From assembly GCF_018449605.1 (NCBI RefSeq), contig NZ_JAAVUW010000003.1, positions 372,001 to 436,000 of the forward strand: 64,000 nt of DNA, written 5' to 3'. Source of the DNA: Luteibacter sp. dw_328 (lineage in GTDB: Bacteria > Pseudomonadota > Gammaproteobacteria > Xanthomonadales > Rhodanobacteraceae). This document shows, piece after piece, positions 10,008-18,955 of this stretch. Numbering within the stretch: the stretch's first letter is position 1; the number at the start of each line of letters is the position of its first letter. The translations under genes were made by a program, and so were the position numbers. Under the pieces are notes generated by a model. That model worked only from the letters and a program-made list of their open reading frames with translations. It searched no databases and was not told the origin of the DNA.

Positions 10008-11264
10008 TCATGGCAGCGATGTCACGACCGGATCGGCGACATGCGCGCTGTCCTCGACCACACCCGCAGCCTGGTTACCGCTTTTCGACACGGCTAACAA
10101 GGCATTGCTCGGCCCGCCACCGGAAAAGGGCGGAACAGGTGACAACACGGCAGGGAACACCGGATTCCACACGGCTGACTGCATGTGGTCGTCCGCGTTG
10201 TGCCCGACCACGACGACCAGATCGGAGGCTCCAAAGCCCGTCGCGTGGACCGTCCTCCCCGTCGCAAGCACAGGTATTGCGTCAATGGCGGTTACCGTTC
10301 CGCCGGCATTGATAGCCATATAGGCGGCGTTCGACTTGCCGTCGACGGTCTGAAATTCGAAGACGATGTTTCCGAGGTCGTTCAGGAACGCTCCCGAGGT
10401 GTTTACGGCAACGCCGTTATAGGTGATCGACAGCGCAACGGCCGTGGTGCTTGGTGGCTGCCAGAAGGCCACTCGCGAGGTGGGAGCCGTGGGGAAGATG
10501 CACGAGCCCATGATCCTGAGAGAGACGTTGATGGATTGCGCCACGCAATAGGACGCACCGGGTGCCGGGGCTAGCGTGGTCATCAGGTACGCGCCAAGCA
10601 GACCGGTCGGCGTGGCAACGACTGCCTTGGTCACGCCGGTGCCGTTTGGACAGTCGAGGACCACCTCGGGATTCGCCGTCCCGACGGGCTCCGCGATGTC
10701 CACCGGTACGCAGTTGTCCCCCGGACTGGACACCGTGACAGGGGTCGTCGATCCCGCCTTCCAGATGACGGACGTCGAGTTGCCTCCGCCCGAGATGCTG
10801 CTTCCGGCCAGATCACCATGCTCATTGAAAGCCTCCAGATCGGTGCTGACATCCGCACCGAGGCCGAGCAGACCAGATAGCGGCAGCAGCTTCACCACCG
10901 TCGTCCCTGGCGCGGTCCAGGTCACGGCGAAGCCGACACCGCTCGCATCGACGCAGCCACCGATGACCAGCCCGTTGTTGCTGATGCCGCTGGCGGAGCA
11001 CGAACGGCCCGTTGCGAGGGGTGCGAGGGCAAACTCACCTCCCGATCCGTTGGCCACCCAAGCGACCGTTGGCCCCGTGCCGTTCGGTGCACTGCAGGCG
11101 CCAGCGGCGATCCCGCTATCGTTCACATCCGACGCCACGCATTGGGCGCCTGCGTTATGGCCAAGATTGGTGAGCGAAGCGGCGGCAGCGCCTGGCGCGT
11201 GAATCGAGGCAGCGAACAGCGCCACGGCCGGTAAAAAAGATCCCTTTCGAATGAACGCATTCAT
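10008..11264 (-). CDS. Secreted HAF-type repeat protein, function unknown
   Basis: The 418-residue protein starts with a signal peptide (MNAFIRKGSF, a hydrophobic stretch, then an Ala-rich cleavage region near residue 29). The rest is a series of loosely repeated 40-60 residue units holding short motifs such as DVNDSGIAAG, ISNNGLVIGG and FNEHGDLAGS. These resemble the 'HAF' extracellular repeats that form beta-propeller-like folds. Paired cysteines recur (about 8 in the mature part), which suggests export and disulfides. GAGGGAA precedes the ATG. Its neighbours are unrelated in function. The repeat assignment is by eye and no enzymatic role can be given. Confidence 0.75.
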   Translation of the reverse strand: MNAFIRKGSFLPAVALFAASIHAPGAAAASLTNLGHNAGAQCVASDVNDSGIAAGACSAPNGTGPTVAWVANGSGGEFALAPLATGRSCSASGISNNGLVIGGCVDASGVGFAVTWTAPGTTVVKLLPLSGLLGLGADVSTDLEAFNEHGDLAGSSISGGGNSTSVIWKAGSTTPVTVSSPGDNCVPVDIAEPVGTANPEVVLDCPNGTGVTKAVVATPTGLLGAYLMTTLAPAPGASYCVAQSINVSLRIMGSCIFPTAPTSRVAFWQPPSTTAVALSITYNGVAVNTSGAFLNDLGNIVFEFQTVDGKSNAAYMAINAGGTVTAIDAIPVLATGRTVHATGFGASDLVVVVGHNADDHMQSAVWNPVFPAVLSPVPPFSGGGPSNALLAVSKSGNQAAGVVEDSAHVADPVVTSLP

Positions 11265-11439
11265 CTCGCTTCCCTCGGATGGCGTCGGTGATGCAACGCG
11301 TCTTAACCTAGACCCCCGTCAAGAAGCGTGGAATGGCGCCTTGGATATAGAGGCCCGAGTGCGTCTCCATGGACTTCAATCGACTGGATTCACGGCGTCC
11401 GTTTTTGCGCCCACCTTTCATCCGGGACGCGGCAGCCCC

Positions 11440-11463
11440 ATCGCCGCTGAAGCGGCTCCCACA
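11440..11463. repeat. REP-like unit, single copy
   Basis: One palindromic unit of the window-wide family, in the GCCGCTGAAGCGGC variant, ending CTCCCACA. It lies between two minus-strand genes and just beyond the terminator of the downstream one. Confidence 0.75.
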
Positions 11464-11470
11464 GCCAGCA

Positions 11471-11498
11471 AAAAAAGGCCGCGATTCCTCGCGGCCTT
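11471..11498 (-). terminator. Rho-independent terminator of the glycine-zipper gene
   Basis: Read on the minus strand, AAGGCCGCGAGGAATCGCGG and CCTT form a GC-rich stem followed by a run of seven T. It begins about 28 bases after the stop codon of the gene at 11526-12092. Confidence 0.85.
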
Positions 11499-11525
11499 CC
11501 TGGGGGATCGCAGCGCGAAACCGGC

Positions 11526-12092
11526 TCAGTCAGCCGGCGCCACGCTCACGCGGACGCGAAGACGCTCGCCCGGGTCGTAGTTCAGACGCGAGACGTAGAC
11601 CTCACCGCGGTAGCGGTATTCGACGTCGTAACCGGCGATACGGCGCTGCTCGGAGACCGAGCTGACGTCGCGGCAGCGGGTTTCCGTGCCCTGGTAGGTG
11701 CGGTCGCCCTGGTGGGAGATGTTGTTGCCGACGGCGCCGCCAGCAACCGCACCGACCACGGTGGCGGCCTTGCGGCCATCGCCCTTGCCGATGGTATTGC
11801 CGAGCACGCCGCCGACCACGGCGCCGAGAATGGTGCCGGCCGCGGAATTACCGCTGGACTCCTGTCGGACGACAGGCTGGTCGTAGCATTCCTGTCGGGG
11901 TGTCTCGACGCGCGCGACGCCGTAGACCGGATCGACGCGCAGGACGTCGGCCCAACCGAAGTGGGTATTGTCGTCCGGACCCTGGGCGGGACCGGGCGGC
12001 GGACCCGGGGGCGGGCCGTAACGACCGTCCTGGGCACTGGCACCGGTAGCGAAAACCGCGAGGATGAGCGCGGGGATAAGCAGGCGAGACAT
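11526..12092 (-). CDS. Glycine-zipper (17 kDa antigen/SlyB-like) envelope protein
   Basis: The 188-residue protein has a signal peptide (MSRLLIPALILAVFATGASA, cleavage before QDGRYG), a proline/glycine-rich stretch (PPPGPPPGPAQGP), and then a glycine-zipper segment of about 45 residues (GAVVGGVLGNTIGKGDGR and a second VGAVAGGAVG) typical of 2TM glycine-zipper outer-membrane proteins. The C-terminal part (VEYRYRGEVYVSRLNYDPG) is a small beta domain seen in this family. There is no lipobox, so it is probably periplasmic or an integral outer-membrane protein. GGAGG is 9 bases upstream of the ATG and a strong terminator follows. Confidence 0.85.
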   Translation of the reverse strand: MSRLLIPALILAVFATGASAQDGRYGPPPGPPPGPAQGPDDNTHFGWADVLRVDPVYGVARVETPRQECYDQPVVRQESSGNSAAGTILGAVVGGVLGNTIGKGDGRKAATVVGAVAGGAVGNNISHQGDRTYQGTETRCRDVSSVSEQRRIAGYDVEYRYRGEVYVSRLNYDPGERLRVRVSVAPAD

Positions 12093-12293
12093 TTAGGAGA
12101 ACCTCCAGCCAGGCGCACAAAACGCCTACCGGTGCATTTCATCAAGTTCACGCTGAATCCACGCTTAGAGGCGCGGGGATGACCTTCACATAGTCATGTC
12201 AACCGAATTCCGAGCCGCGCGTGTGCCGCACGCCGGGCCGGGCTTGCTAATATCTCCGACCGGCCGCCCGCCGCGCCCGTCCACGGATCCCCG

Positions 12294-13673
12294 ATGCCGA
12301 TCTCGCTCTACAACACCCTGTCGCGCCGCACGGAAGCGTTCAGCCCGCTCGATCCGCAGCGGGTGACCATGTATGTCTGCGGGCCCACCGTCTACAACTA
12401 CATCCACATCGGCAACGCCCGGCCGCCGGTCGTCTTCGATGTGCTGGCACGCCTCATCCGGCGCCATTACCCGAAGCTGGTCTACGCCCGGAACATCACC
12501 GACGTGGATGACAAGATCAACAACGCGGCGGCGGCGGCGGGTGTACCGATCGGGCAGATCACCAGCCGCTACGCCAAGGCCTACAACGAGGACCTGGCGC
12601 GTCTCGGCGTGGCTCCGCCGGATGTCGAGCCCTACGCGACGGATCACATTCCTCAGATCATCCGCATGATCGAGCGGCTGATCGCCAGCGGACACGCTTA
12701 CGAAGCCGAAGGCCACGTCCTGTTCAACGTCGAGTCCTTCCCCGCCTACGGCGCGCTTTCCGGTCGCGACCCGGACGAGCTGCTCGCTGGCGCGCGTGTC
12801 GAAGTGGCGCCCTACAAGAACAGTCCGGGCGACTTCGTGCTGTGGAAGCCTTCTGACGAGACGCTGCCTGGCTGGGACAGCCCCTGGGGTCGGGGTCGCC
12901 CCGGCTGGCACATCGAGTGCTCCGCCATGAGCGAGGCCCATCTGGGGGACACCATCGACATTCACGCGGGTGGCGTCGATCTCACCTTCCCCCATCACGA
13001 AAACGAGATCGCCCAGAGCGTCTGCGCGCACGGCGGCAAGCCATTCGCACGATTCTGGATGCACAACGGGATGCTCACCTTTGACGGTCGCAAGATGTCG
13101 AAGTCGCTGGGCAACGTGCTCCAGTTGCATCAGCTGCTGGACAAGCACCCCGCCGAGGCGCTTCGCCTGATGCTGCTTCGCGGCCACTACCGCCAGCCGT
13201 TGGACTGGTCCGATACCGCCATGACGCAGGCCGTGCGCACCCTCGACGGCTGGTACGGCGTGCTGCGCGACATGGCCGACGTGGATGCCGGTACGCCGGT
13301 GATACCGCCGGCTGTCGAGGCCGCGCTATGCGACGACCTCAATACGCCCCAGGCCCTGGCCGAGATATCGCAGCTGGCCGACCATGCGCGCCGCGCCACC
13401 GGTGAGGAGCGCGCCTCGGCGAAGGCCGCCCTGCTTGGCGGTGCCGCCCTGCTCGGCCTGCTCGCCGAAGACCCCGAAGCCTGGTTCCGCCAGGGCAACC
13501 CAGGCGAAGCGATCGATGCAGGAGCCATCGAGGCCCTGCTCGAGGAACGCCGCGCCGCCCGCGCCGCGAAGGATTTCGCCCGCTCCGATGCCATTCGCGA
13601 TCAGCTCAAGGACCTGGGCATCGCGATCGAAGACAGCGCACAAGGCACGCGCTGGAGTGTGGTGAAGGCATGA
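12294..13673 (+). CDS. cysS: Cysteinyl-tRNA synthetase
   Basis: CysS charges tRNA-Cys in the cytosol. The 459-residue class I synthetase has the zinc cysteine of MYVCGPTVY (Cys29), HIGN (38-41), GWHIECS with a further zinc ligand near residue 208, and KMSKS near residue 267, then the C-terminal helical anticodon domain. It overlaps sufE by 4 bases (ATGA). Since SufE accepts sulfur from cysteine, the pairing joins two cysteine-related functions in one transcript. Confidence 0.97.
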   Translation: MPISLYNTLSRRTEAFSPLDPQRVTMYVCGPTVYNYIHIGNARPPVVFDVLARLIRRHYPKLVYARNITDVDDKINNAAAAAGVPIGQITSRYAKAYNEDLARLGVAPPDVEPYATDHIPQIIRMIERLIASGHAYEAEGHVLFNVESFPAYGALSGRDPDELLAGARVEVAPYKNSPGDFVLWKPSDETLPGWDSPWGRGRPGWHIECSAMSEAHLGDTIDIHAGGVDLTFPHHENEIAQSVCAHGGKPFARFWMHNGMLTFDGRKMSKSLGNVLQLHQLLDKHPAEALRLMLLRGHYRQPLDWSDTAMTQAVRTLDGWYGVLRDMADVDAGTPVIPPAVEAALCDDLNTPQALAEISQLADHARRATGEERASAKAALLGGAALLGLLAEDPEAWFRQGNPGEAIDAGAIEALLEERRAARAAKDFARSDAIRDQLKDLGIAIEDSAQGTRWSVVKA

Positions 13674-14104
13674 ACGAACCCCGGGAAGCCACGGCTGCAG
13701 AAGCCCAGGCCGCGATCGCCGAGGAATTCGCCTTCTTCAGCGACTGGACCGAGCGCTATCAGTACCTGATCGACCTCGGCCGACAGCTGGCGCCCTTCCC
13801 GGACGCCAGCAAGACCGAAGAGAACCGCGTGCACGGGTGTCAGTCGATGGTCTGGCTGATTCCGTCGGGGGATGCGTCGAAGATGTATTTCGACGCCGCC
13901 AGCGACTCGGCCATCGTTTCCGGACTGATCGCGCTGATGCTTCGCGTCTACTCCGGCCGTTCGGCGCGAGAGATCGTCGATACGGAACCGGCGTTCGTCC
14001 AGGAGATCGGGCTGGCGAAGCACCTCTCCCCTACCCGCTCCAACGGCCTGTCGGCCATGCTGGCCAAGGCCAAGGCCTACGCTGCCGCGACCCTGGCGGA
14101 CTGA
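13670..14104 (+). CDS. sufE: SufE-family sulfur acceptor
   Basis: SufE accepts persulfide sulfur from a cysteine desulfurase (SufS) and passes it to the SufBCD scaffold for Fe-S cluster assembly. The 144-residue protein has the usual length and the active cysteine in VHGCQS (Cys57). No suf operon is nearby. The ATGA overlap with cysS indicates translational coupling. A repeat pair and a bidirectional terminator follow. Confidence 0.93.
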   Translation: MNEPREATAAEAQAAIAEEFAFFSDWTERYQYLIDLGRQLAPFPDASKTEENRVHGCQSMVWLIPSGDASKMYFDAASDSAIVSGLIALMLRVYSGRSAREIVDTEPAFVQEIGLAKHLSPTRSNGLSAMLAKAKAYAAATLAD

Positions 14105-14123
14105 GATCCGGTTGCGCTGACCC

Positions 14124-14205
14124 TGTGGGAGCCGCTTCAGCGGCGATGGGTGCTCGCGTCGAACTGGCCCGCTGCCGCGGGATCGCCGATGAATCGGCTC
14201 CTACA
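14124..14205. repeat. Inverted pair of REP-like units after sufE
   Basis: A forward unit (14124-14148, arms GCCGCTTCAGCGGC) and a reverse unit (14182-14205, arms CCGATGAATCGG) flank a spacer that contains GGCCCGCTGCCGCGGG. The same spacer motif occurs in the pairs at 26735, 31302 and 39355, so the whole pair is the repeated unit. Confidence 0.85.
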
Positions 14206-14218
14206 ACGGCCGGCTACA

Positions 14219-14252
14219 AAAAAGCCCCGTCATCGCTGGCGGGGCTTTTTTG
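14219..14252. terminator. Bidirectional terminator between sufE and dksA
   Basis: AAAAAAGCCCCG and CGGGGCTTTTTT flank a short loop (CATCGCTGG region). The hairpin serves the convergent cysS-sufE and dksA transcripts. Confidence 0.9.
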
Positions 14253-14274
14253 TTTGCCGAAGCGAGAGGGACGA

Positions 14275-15387
14275 TCAGTCGCCCATCTGCTTCTGCAGGT
14301 GCTCGCGGCGCTCCTGCGCGTCGAGCGTCAACGTGGCGATCGGGCGGGCGTCGAGGCGCTCCACACCGATTTCCTCGTCGGTCTCTTCGCAGAAACCGTA
14401 GCGGCCTTCCTCGATCCGGCGCAGGGCCTTGTCGATCTTGGAGATCAGCTTGCGGTAGCGATCGCGGGTACGCAGCTCGAGCGAGTTTTCGGTCTCGCGC
14501 GTAGCGCGCTCGGCCTCGTCACCCACATCACGGACTTCCTCGCGGAGGTTGTCCATGGTCTGGCGGGACTCCTCGACGAGCTGGTCGCGCCAGTCCTTGA
14601 GCTTGTTGCGGAAGTAAGCGAGGTGACGAGGACTCATGTACTCCTCGTCACTGCCCGGCTTGTAGCCCTTGGGCAGGTCGATGACAGTCGAAGCGGGCAG
14701 CGCATAGCGGCCGTCTTCGCGCGTGATGCCGTTATCGGCGGTATTGGAAGCTGTGCTGTTCATGCTGGATTGAGCGGACTTCTCGTTTCTGGATGAGGTA
14801 GCGCTGCCCACCGCGGACGCTGTCCGGGGTGCCACAGCAGCAACGGCCGATGCCGTGCGACCCTTGACGGGCGACGCGACATCGTTGGCCGGGGTGACTT
14901 TCTTCACCACCGGCGCGGGTGCGGATGCGGCGCTCTTGACCGGCGCCGCAGTTGTCTTCTTGGCCGCCGCCGCGGTCACTGCGGGCGCTGCGGCTTTCGT
15001 TGGCGCGGCGGAAACCGCCTTCTTGGCAGGCGCCTTCGCCACCGGCTTCGTGTCGGGCTTTGCAGCCGCCTTCGTTGTCGGCCTGGTGGCCACCTTGGGA
15101 GCTGCCTTGACCGGCTCGGCCTTGGCGGGCGCCTTTTTGGCGGCAACCTTGGCTACCGGTTTCGCGGGAACACTCTTTACAGGCGCGGACTTCACCGGTG
15201 CTCCCTTCTTCGGAGCCGTCTTGGCCGAAGTCTTCGTCGCGGGCTTAGCCGCGGCACTGACTGCGGTCTTCGCCGGCGTCTTTGTTTTCACCACGGCCGT
15301 AGCCGTCCTGGCCTTACTCACATCACCGGCTCCGCCCTTTTTGGCGGCGCCCTTGGCAGTTGCGGAACTACGAGCGATTTTCGCCAT
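14275..15387 (-). CDS. dksA: DksA-family RNA polymerase regulator with long basic N-terminal extension
   Basis: The C-terminal 125 residues are a DksA: EEYMSPRHLAYFRNKL, a coiled coil, then RLDARP and REHLQKQMGD. DksA binds the RNA polymerase secondary channel and acts with ppGpp. Two features are unusual. First, about 245 residues precede the core; most are a low-complexity Lys/Ala/Pro/Thr-rich stretch like histone H1 or AlgP tails. Second, the zinc finger reads YGFCEET and ATLTLDAQ, so only one of four canonical cysteines remains. The coil-tip DxxDxA reads DEAERA. The ATG at 15387 is chosen because GAGG lies 8 bases upstream; an in-frame GTG at 15396 has no suitable site. Length 370 residues. 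Confidence 0.92.
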   Translation of the reverse strand: MAKIARSSATAKGAAKKGGAGDVSKARTATAVVKTKTPAKTAVSAAAKPATKTSAKTAPKKGAPVKSAPVKSVPAKPVAKVAAKKAPAKAEPVKAAPKVATRPTTKAAAKPDTKPVAKAPAKKAVSAAPTKAAAPAVTAAAAKKTTAAPVKSAASAPAPVVKKVTPANDVASPVKGRTASAVAAVAPRTASAVGSATSSRNEKSAQSSMNSTASNTADNGITREDGRYALPASTVIDLPKGYKPGSDEEYMSPRHLAYFRNKLKDWRDQLVEESRQTMDNLREEVRDVGDEAERATRETENSLELRTRDRYRKLISKIDKALRRIEEGRYGFCEETDEEIGVERLDARPIATLTLDAQERREHLQKQMGD

Positions 15388-15419
15388 TTCCTTCACCTCG
15401 GTGGCCGTGGCGGCGGGGT

Positions 15420-15448
15420 GTTATAGCCCAGATGCGTTAGCCCAGCAA
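15420..15448 (-). promoter_or_regulatory. Predicted sigma-70 promoter of dksA
   Basis: On the minus strand TTGCTG (15443-15448) and TATAAC (15420-15425) are separated by 17 bases. Transcription would begin about 25 bases before the dksA ATG. Confidence 0.6.
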
Positions 15449-15503
15449 CCTATCTTCTGGGATACTGTCGGCTGGCTGACGCCGGTCGACCCCGGACTGA
15501 AAA

Positions 15504-15764
15504 GTGACCCGCCTCCTACTATTCCTTCTGTCCCTCTATAAACGATGGCTGAGCCCCCTTCTAGGGACGCGCTGCCGGTTCCATCCATCCTGTTCCGATT
15601 ATGCACGGGTTGCCATAGCCCGCTTCGGTCCGGTGCGCGGCTCCGTGCTTGGCGCCTGGCGCATCTGCCGTTGCCAGCCCTTTTGCGAAGGTGGCATGGA
15701 CCCCGTACCCGATCATTTCGTCCTGCGCCGATGTGGCGCCCAAGGAGCACATATCCATGACTGA
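15504..15764 (+). CDS. yidD: YidD-type membrane protein insertion efficiency factor
   Basis: This 86-residue protein shows the YidD pattern: an amphipathic N-terminus ([18 protein letters not shown]), then [20 protein letters not shown] and [10 protein letters not shown]. YidD is a peripheral inner-membrane protein that assists YidC-dependent insertion. It begins with GTG at 15504, and the ribosome binding site is weak. It overlaps the pyrC start by 8 bases. In many bacteria yidD sits with rnpA-yidC; here it is detached and linked to pyrC. The last dozen residues diverge from the family core. Confidence 0.9.
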   Translation: MTRLLLFLLSLYKRWLSPLLGTRCRFHPSCSDYARVAIARFGPVRGSVLGAWRICRCQPFCEGGMDPVPDHFVLRRCGAQGAHIHD

Positions 15765-17094
15765 CGCCTGGCTCATCAAGAACGCCGAACTGATCAACGA
15801 AAATCGCCGTTTCACTGCCGACGTACGTTTGCGCGATGGAAAAATCGCGACCATCGCTCAAGGCCTGGAAAAAGAGCGTGACGAACAGGTGATCGACGCG
15901 TCGGGCCTGTGGCTACTCCCGGGGATGATCGACGACCAGGTGCACTTCCGCGAACCGGGCCTCACCCAGAAGGCCGATATCGCCACTGAGTCCACCGCGT
16001 GCGCGGCCGGCGGTATCACCAGCTTCATGGAAATGCCGAACACCAAGCCGCCGGCGCTCGACCGCGATTCACTGGAAGCCAAGTACACCCGGGCCTCCGA
16101 AACATCTCGGGTCAACTATGCCTTCTACATGGGCGCCAGCAACGACAACCTCGAAGCCATCCGTGCCCTAGACCCCAAGGCCGCTCCGGGCATCAAGGTA
16201 TTCATGGGTGCCTCGACCGGCAACATGCTGGTCGACAATCCGGAAACCCTCGACCACATCTTCCGCGACGCGCCCACGCCGATCATCACGCACTGCGAAG
16301 ACACGCCGATGATCGACGTGAACCTTGCCAAGGCCCATGAGGTCTACGGCGAGGACATCCCCGCCCGCGAGCATCCGCTCATCCGTTCGCGCGAGGCCTG
16401 CATCAAGTCCACGAAGCTGGCGATTTCGCTCGCTAAGAAACATGGCACCCGCCTGCATGTGCTGCACATCTCGACCGCCGACGAACTGGCCCTGTTCGAG
16501 CCGGGCCCGATCGAAGGCAAGAAGATCACTGCGGAAACCTGCGTGCACTTCCTGCATTTCGCGGCGCCGGACTACGAACGCCTCGGGTTCCTGATCAAGT
16601 GCAATCCGGCGATCAAGGACGAATCGGACCGCGAGGCCATCACCAAGGCGCTCGCCGAAGGTCGCCTGGATGTTCTGGCCACCGACCACGCACCGCATCT
16701 TCTCGAAGAAAAAGCGCAGAAATATGACAAGGCGCCATCCGGCCTGCCCCTGGTTCAATACGCCTTGCAGGCGGCGCTCGAGCGAGTCTTCGAAGGCAAG
16801 CTGACCCTGGAGCGCGTCGTCGAGGCGGTCTGCCATGCGCCGGCCAAGCTGTTCGACGTGGAAAACCGCGGTTTCCTGCGTGAAGGCTATGCCGCCGACC
16901 TCGTCCTGGTCGACCCCAAGCGCAAGCACACTGTCGTTCGCGAGGAAGTGCTGTCCAAATGTGGCTGGTCGCCGTTCGAGGGCGAAACCTTCAGCAGCAG
17001 CATCGCCTCGACCTTCGTCAACGGCCAGCGCGTGTGGGACGGCAAGACCGTGGATGAGAGCGTCCGCGGCCAGCGACTGACGTTCGATCGATGA
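15757..17094 (+). CDS. pyrC: Dihydroorotase, class I
   Basis: The 445-residue amidohydrolase cyclises carbamoyl aspartate to dihydroorotate in pyrimidine synthesis. It has the metal-site region [15 protein letters not shown], a second motif [14 protein letters not shown], and the catalytic-aspartate motif ATDHAPH. The first His of the usual HxH is Gln (QVH). The start at 15757 has AAGGAG 9 bases upstream; the open frame extends further upstream but lies within yidD. The stop overlaps the next gene by 4 bases. Confidence 0.92.
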   Translation: MTDAWLIKNAELINENRRFTADVRLRDGKIATIAQGLEKERDEQVIDASGLWLLPGMIDDQVHFREPGLTQKADIATESTACAAGGITSFMEMPNTKPPALDRDSLEAKYTRASETSRVNYAFYMGASNDNLEAIRALDPKAAPGIKVFMGASTGNMLVDNPETLDHIFRDAPTPIITHCEDTPMIDVNLAKAHEVYGEDIPAREHPLIRSREACIKSTKLAISLAKKHGTRLHVLHISTADELALFEPGPIEGKKITAETCVHFLHFAAPDYERLGFLIKCNPAIKDESDREAITKALAEGRLDVLATDHAPHLLEEKAQKYDKAPSGLPLVQYALQAALERVFEGKLTLERVVEAVCHAPAKLFDVENRGFLREGYAADLVLVDPKRKHTVVREEVLSKCGWSPFEGETFSSSIASTFVNGQRVWDGKTVDESVRGQRLTFDR

Positions 17095-17882
17095 GGAAAT
17101 TCGTAAGTGCGGTGGCGGCACTGATCCTCTCCACCACGGCCGCTGCCGCTATCACCGACCTGCCCTCCAGCGTGTCGCAAGGTGGTCTCGTGATCGGCCA
17201 TGCCGCGCCGGGATCCCGGGTCACCGTGGCCGGCAAGCCCGTCCATGTCGGTGCCGATGGCATCTTCGTGTTCGGCGCCGGCCGCGATGAGCAAGGCCCC
17301 ATCGACGTCGTGGTCGGCGGTACCAGACACAGCCTCAACGTGACGCCGCGCGACTGGCCGATCGAGCGCGTCGAAGGCGTGCCGCCGGCGACGGTGAATC
17401 CGCCACCGGAGATCGCGGCGCGCATCCAACGCGAACAAGCCGAAGTGGTCGCCGCACGAAATCGCGACGATGCCCGAGAGGACTTCGCGCATGGTTTCAT
17501 CTGGCCGGTCACCGGCCGGATCAGTGGGCGCTTTGGCAACCAGCGGATCTACAACGGCGACCCTAAGGCCCCGCATTCGGGCATGGACATCGCCGTACCG
17601 CAGGGCACACCGGTCAAGGCACCGGCCGACGGCATCATCACCTTCGCCAAACCCGACCTGTATCTCACCGGCGGCACCGTGCTGCTCGACCACGGCTTCG
17701 GACTGTCCTCGAACTTCCTGCACCTGTCGCGGATCGACGTGAAGGTGGGACAGCACGTGCAGCAGGGCGACGTGATCGGCGCAGCCGGCATGACCGGCCG
17801 GGCGACCGGGCCTCATGTGCACTGGGGATTCAACTGGTTCGGCGTGCGGCTCGATCCACTGCTGTTGCCGGGCATCCAGTAA
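17091..17882 (+). CDS. M23 (LytM/NlpD-like) family peptidase
   Basis: The 263-residue exported protein has a signal peptide ([20 protein letters not shown]), an N-terminal beta domain of about 100 residues, a short helical linker (RIQREQAEVVAARNRDD) and a C-terminal M23 endopeptidase domain. The zinc ligands are visible: HSGMD, and HVHW near the end, with the glycine-rich fold between. An active enzyme would cut peptidoglycan cross-links in the periplasm. It overlaps pyrC by ATGA and is followed by a strong terminator, so it ends the yidD-pyrC transcript. Confidence 0.92.
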   Translation: MRKFVSAVAALILSTTAAAAITDLPSSVSQGGLVIGHAAPGSRVTVAGKPVHVGADGIFVFGAGRDEQGPIDVVVGGTRHSLNVTPRDWPIERVEGVPPATVNPPPEIAARIQREQAEVVAARNRDDAREDFAHGFIWPVTGRISGRFGNQRIYNGDPKAPHSGMDIAVPQGTPVKAPADGIITFAKPDLYLTGGTVLLDHGFGLSSNFLHLSRIDVKVGQHVQQGDVIGAAGMTGRATGPHVHWGFNWFGVRLDPLLLPGIQ

Positions 17883-17887
17883 CGAAA

Positions 17888-17913
17888 AGGCCCGCCTGAC
17901 GGCGGGCCTTTTT
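17888..17913 (+). terminator. Rho-independent terminator after the M23 peptidase
   Basis: AAGGCCCGCC-TGAC-GGCGGGCCTT followed by TTT, 6 bases after the stop codon. Confidence 0.9.
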
Positions 17914-17934
17914 CCGACAACATCCCGCAACCCT

Positions 17935-18858
17935 TCAGCGAACCTTTGAAGCGAACGCCACGGCGTCGTGCGGGTGCAGGCTTTCGTGGTGTGCCACGCG
18001 CACGTGGAAGTCGGCGACACGCTCGTCGGCATCGAGGGTCTTCTGGATGCGACGGGCGGCATCCTCGCAGAACATCAGGTTGCTGCCATTGGCGAGCGCG
18101 AAGGCCTGCTCGTCCGCGCGCTTGACCGCCGTCTGCACCGGCGTGCCGAGCGCGGCCTCGACGTTGTCGATCATGTCGATCAGCGGGAACACGCCTTCGC
18201 CCAGGGGACGCACGCGAATCGTGGCCGTGCTGCGCTGCGCGTGCGGGGTGGCGATGATGCCCTGCTCCGTGCCCAGCCAGGCGAGGATGGTGTCGCGGTC
18301 GAGGGCGTTATCGGCGGAGAACGTCTTCGCGAAGTTGTCCTGGATGAGCTGGCGCGAGAGGGCCGCCGACGCCGGGCAGGTCGACGAATAGACCACGTCT
18401 GTCGTGATCTCGATCGTGAATTTGCCGTCGCTCAGGTTCGCACAGATGGTGATCGGGTAGGAGCGCCAGCCGCTGTTGTCGCTGCGCAACGCGCGACGGC
18501 GAACCAGATGCTCAAAGCCGATGGTGATCTTCGCGTGGTCGGACAGACCCTCGTGCGAGCTGAGGAACGAACCGAGAAGGCCGCGAACGCCTTCGATGGT
18601 CAGCGGGCCGGCCGAGAGAGCCTCCGACACCAGCAGGTAAAGGCGCGACATGTGAATGCCGCGGACCTCCGGCTTGTTCAGGTTGACGAAGGCACCCACG
18701 CGCGCGCCGGTCGACCGGACATCGCCGTCACCGGCGTCGAACTGCACCGGCATTTCCATGCCATCCATGCCGACCCAGTCGAGGGTTCCAATGGCAAGGG
18801 CATGCTCCTGGGACGCAACATCGGGCAGCAGGCGGGTCGGGGAATCTTGGATATACAT
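17935..18858 (-). CDS. folE2: GTP cyclohydrolase FolE2 (type IB)
   Basis: FolE2 converts GTP to dihydroneopterin triphosphate, the first step of folate (and tetrahydropterin) synthesis, and can use metals other than zinc. The 307-residue protein has the family features VGAFVNLNKPEVRGIHMSR, the catalytic-cysteine motif YSSTCPASAALSRQL, and FCEDAARR. The type IB enzyme is often favoured under zinc limitation. I see no Zur site that I would trust. It is transcribed toward the terminator of the pyrC cluster. Confidence 0.95.
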   Translation of the reverse strand: MYIQDSPTRLLPDVASQEHALAIGTLDWVGMDGMEMPVQFDAGDGDVRSTGARVGAFVNLNKPEVRGIHMSRLYLLVSEALSAGPLTIEGVRGLLGSFLSSHEGLSDHAKITIGFEHLVRRRALRSDNSGWRSYPITICANLSDGKFTIEITTDVVYSSTCPASAALSRQLIQDNFAKTFSADNALDRDTILAWLGTEQGIIATPHAQRSTATIRVRPLGEGVFPLIDMIDNVEAALGTPVQTAVKRADEQAFALANGSNLMFCEDAARRIQKTLDADERVADFHVRVAHHESLHPHDAVAFASKVR

Positions 18859-18955
18859 CGGGTGATCCTAAGGGGACGTGCCGTTTCCGGCTTACCGTGA
18901 CCGAAATGGGGATGTTGAGGATTGGCTCAATGGTCCGCGCATGGAAACGGTCCGT

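Noticed and set aside
12186-13187. A 333-codon open frame on the minus strand
   Set aside because: It is antisense to cysS, which has all synthetase motifs; the antisense product has no recognisable domain.
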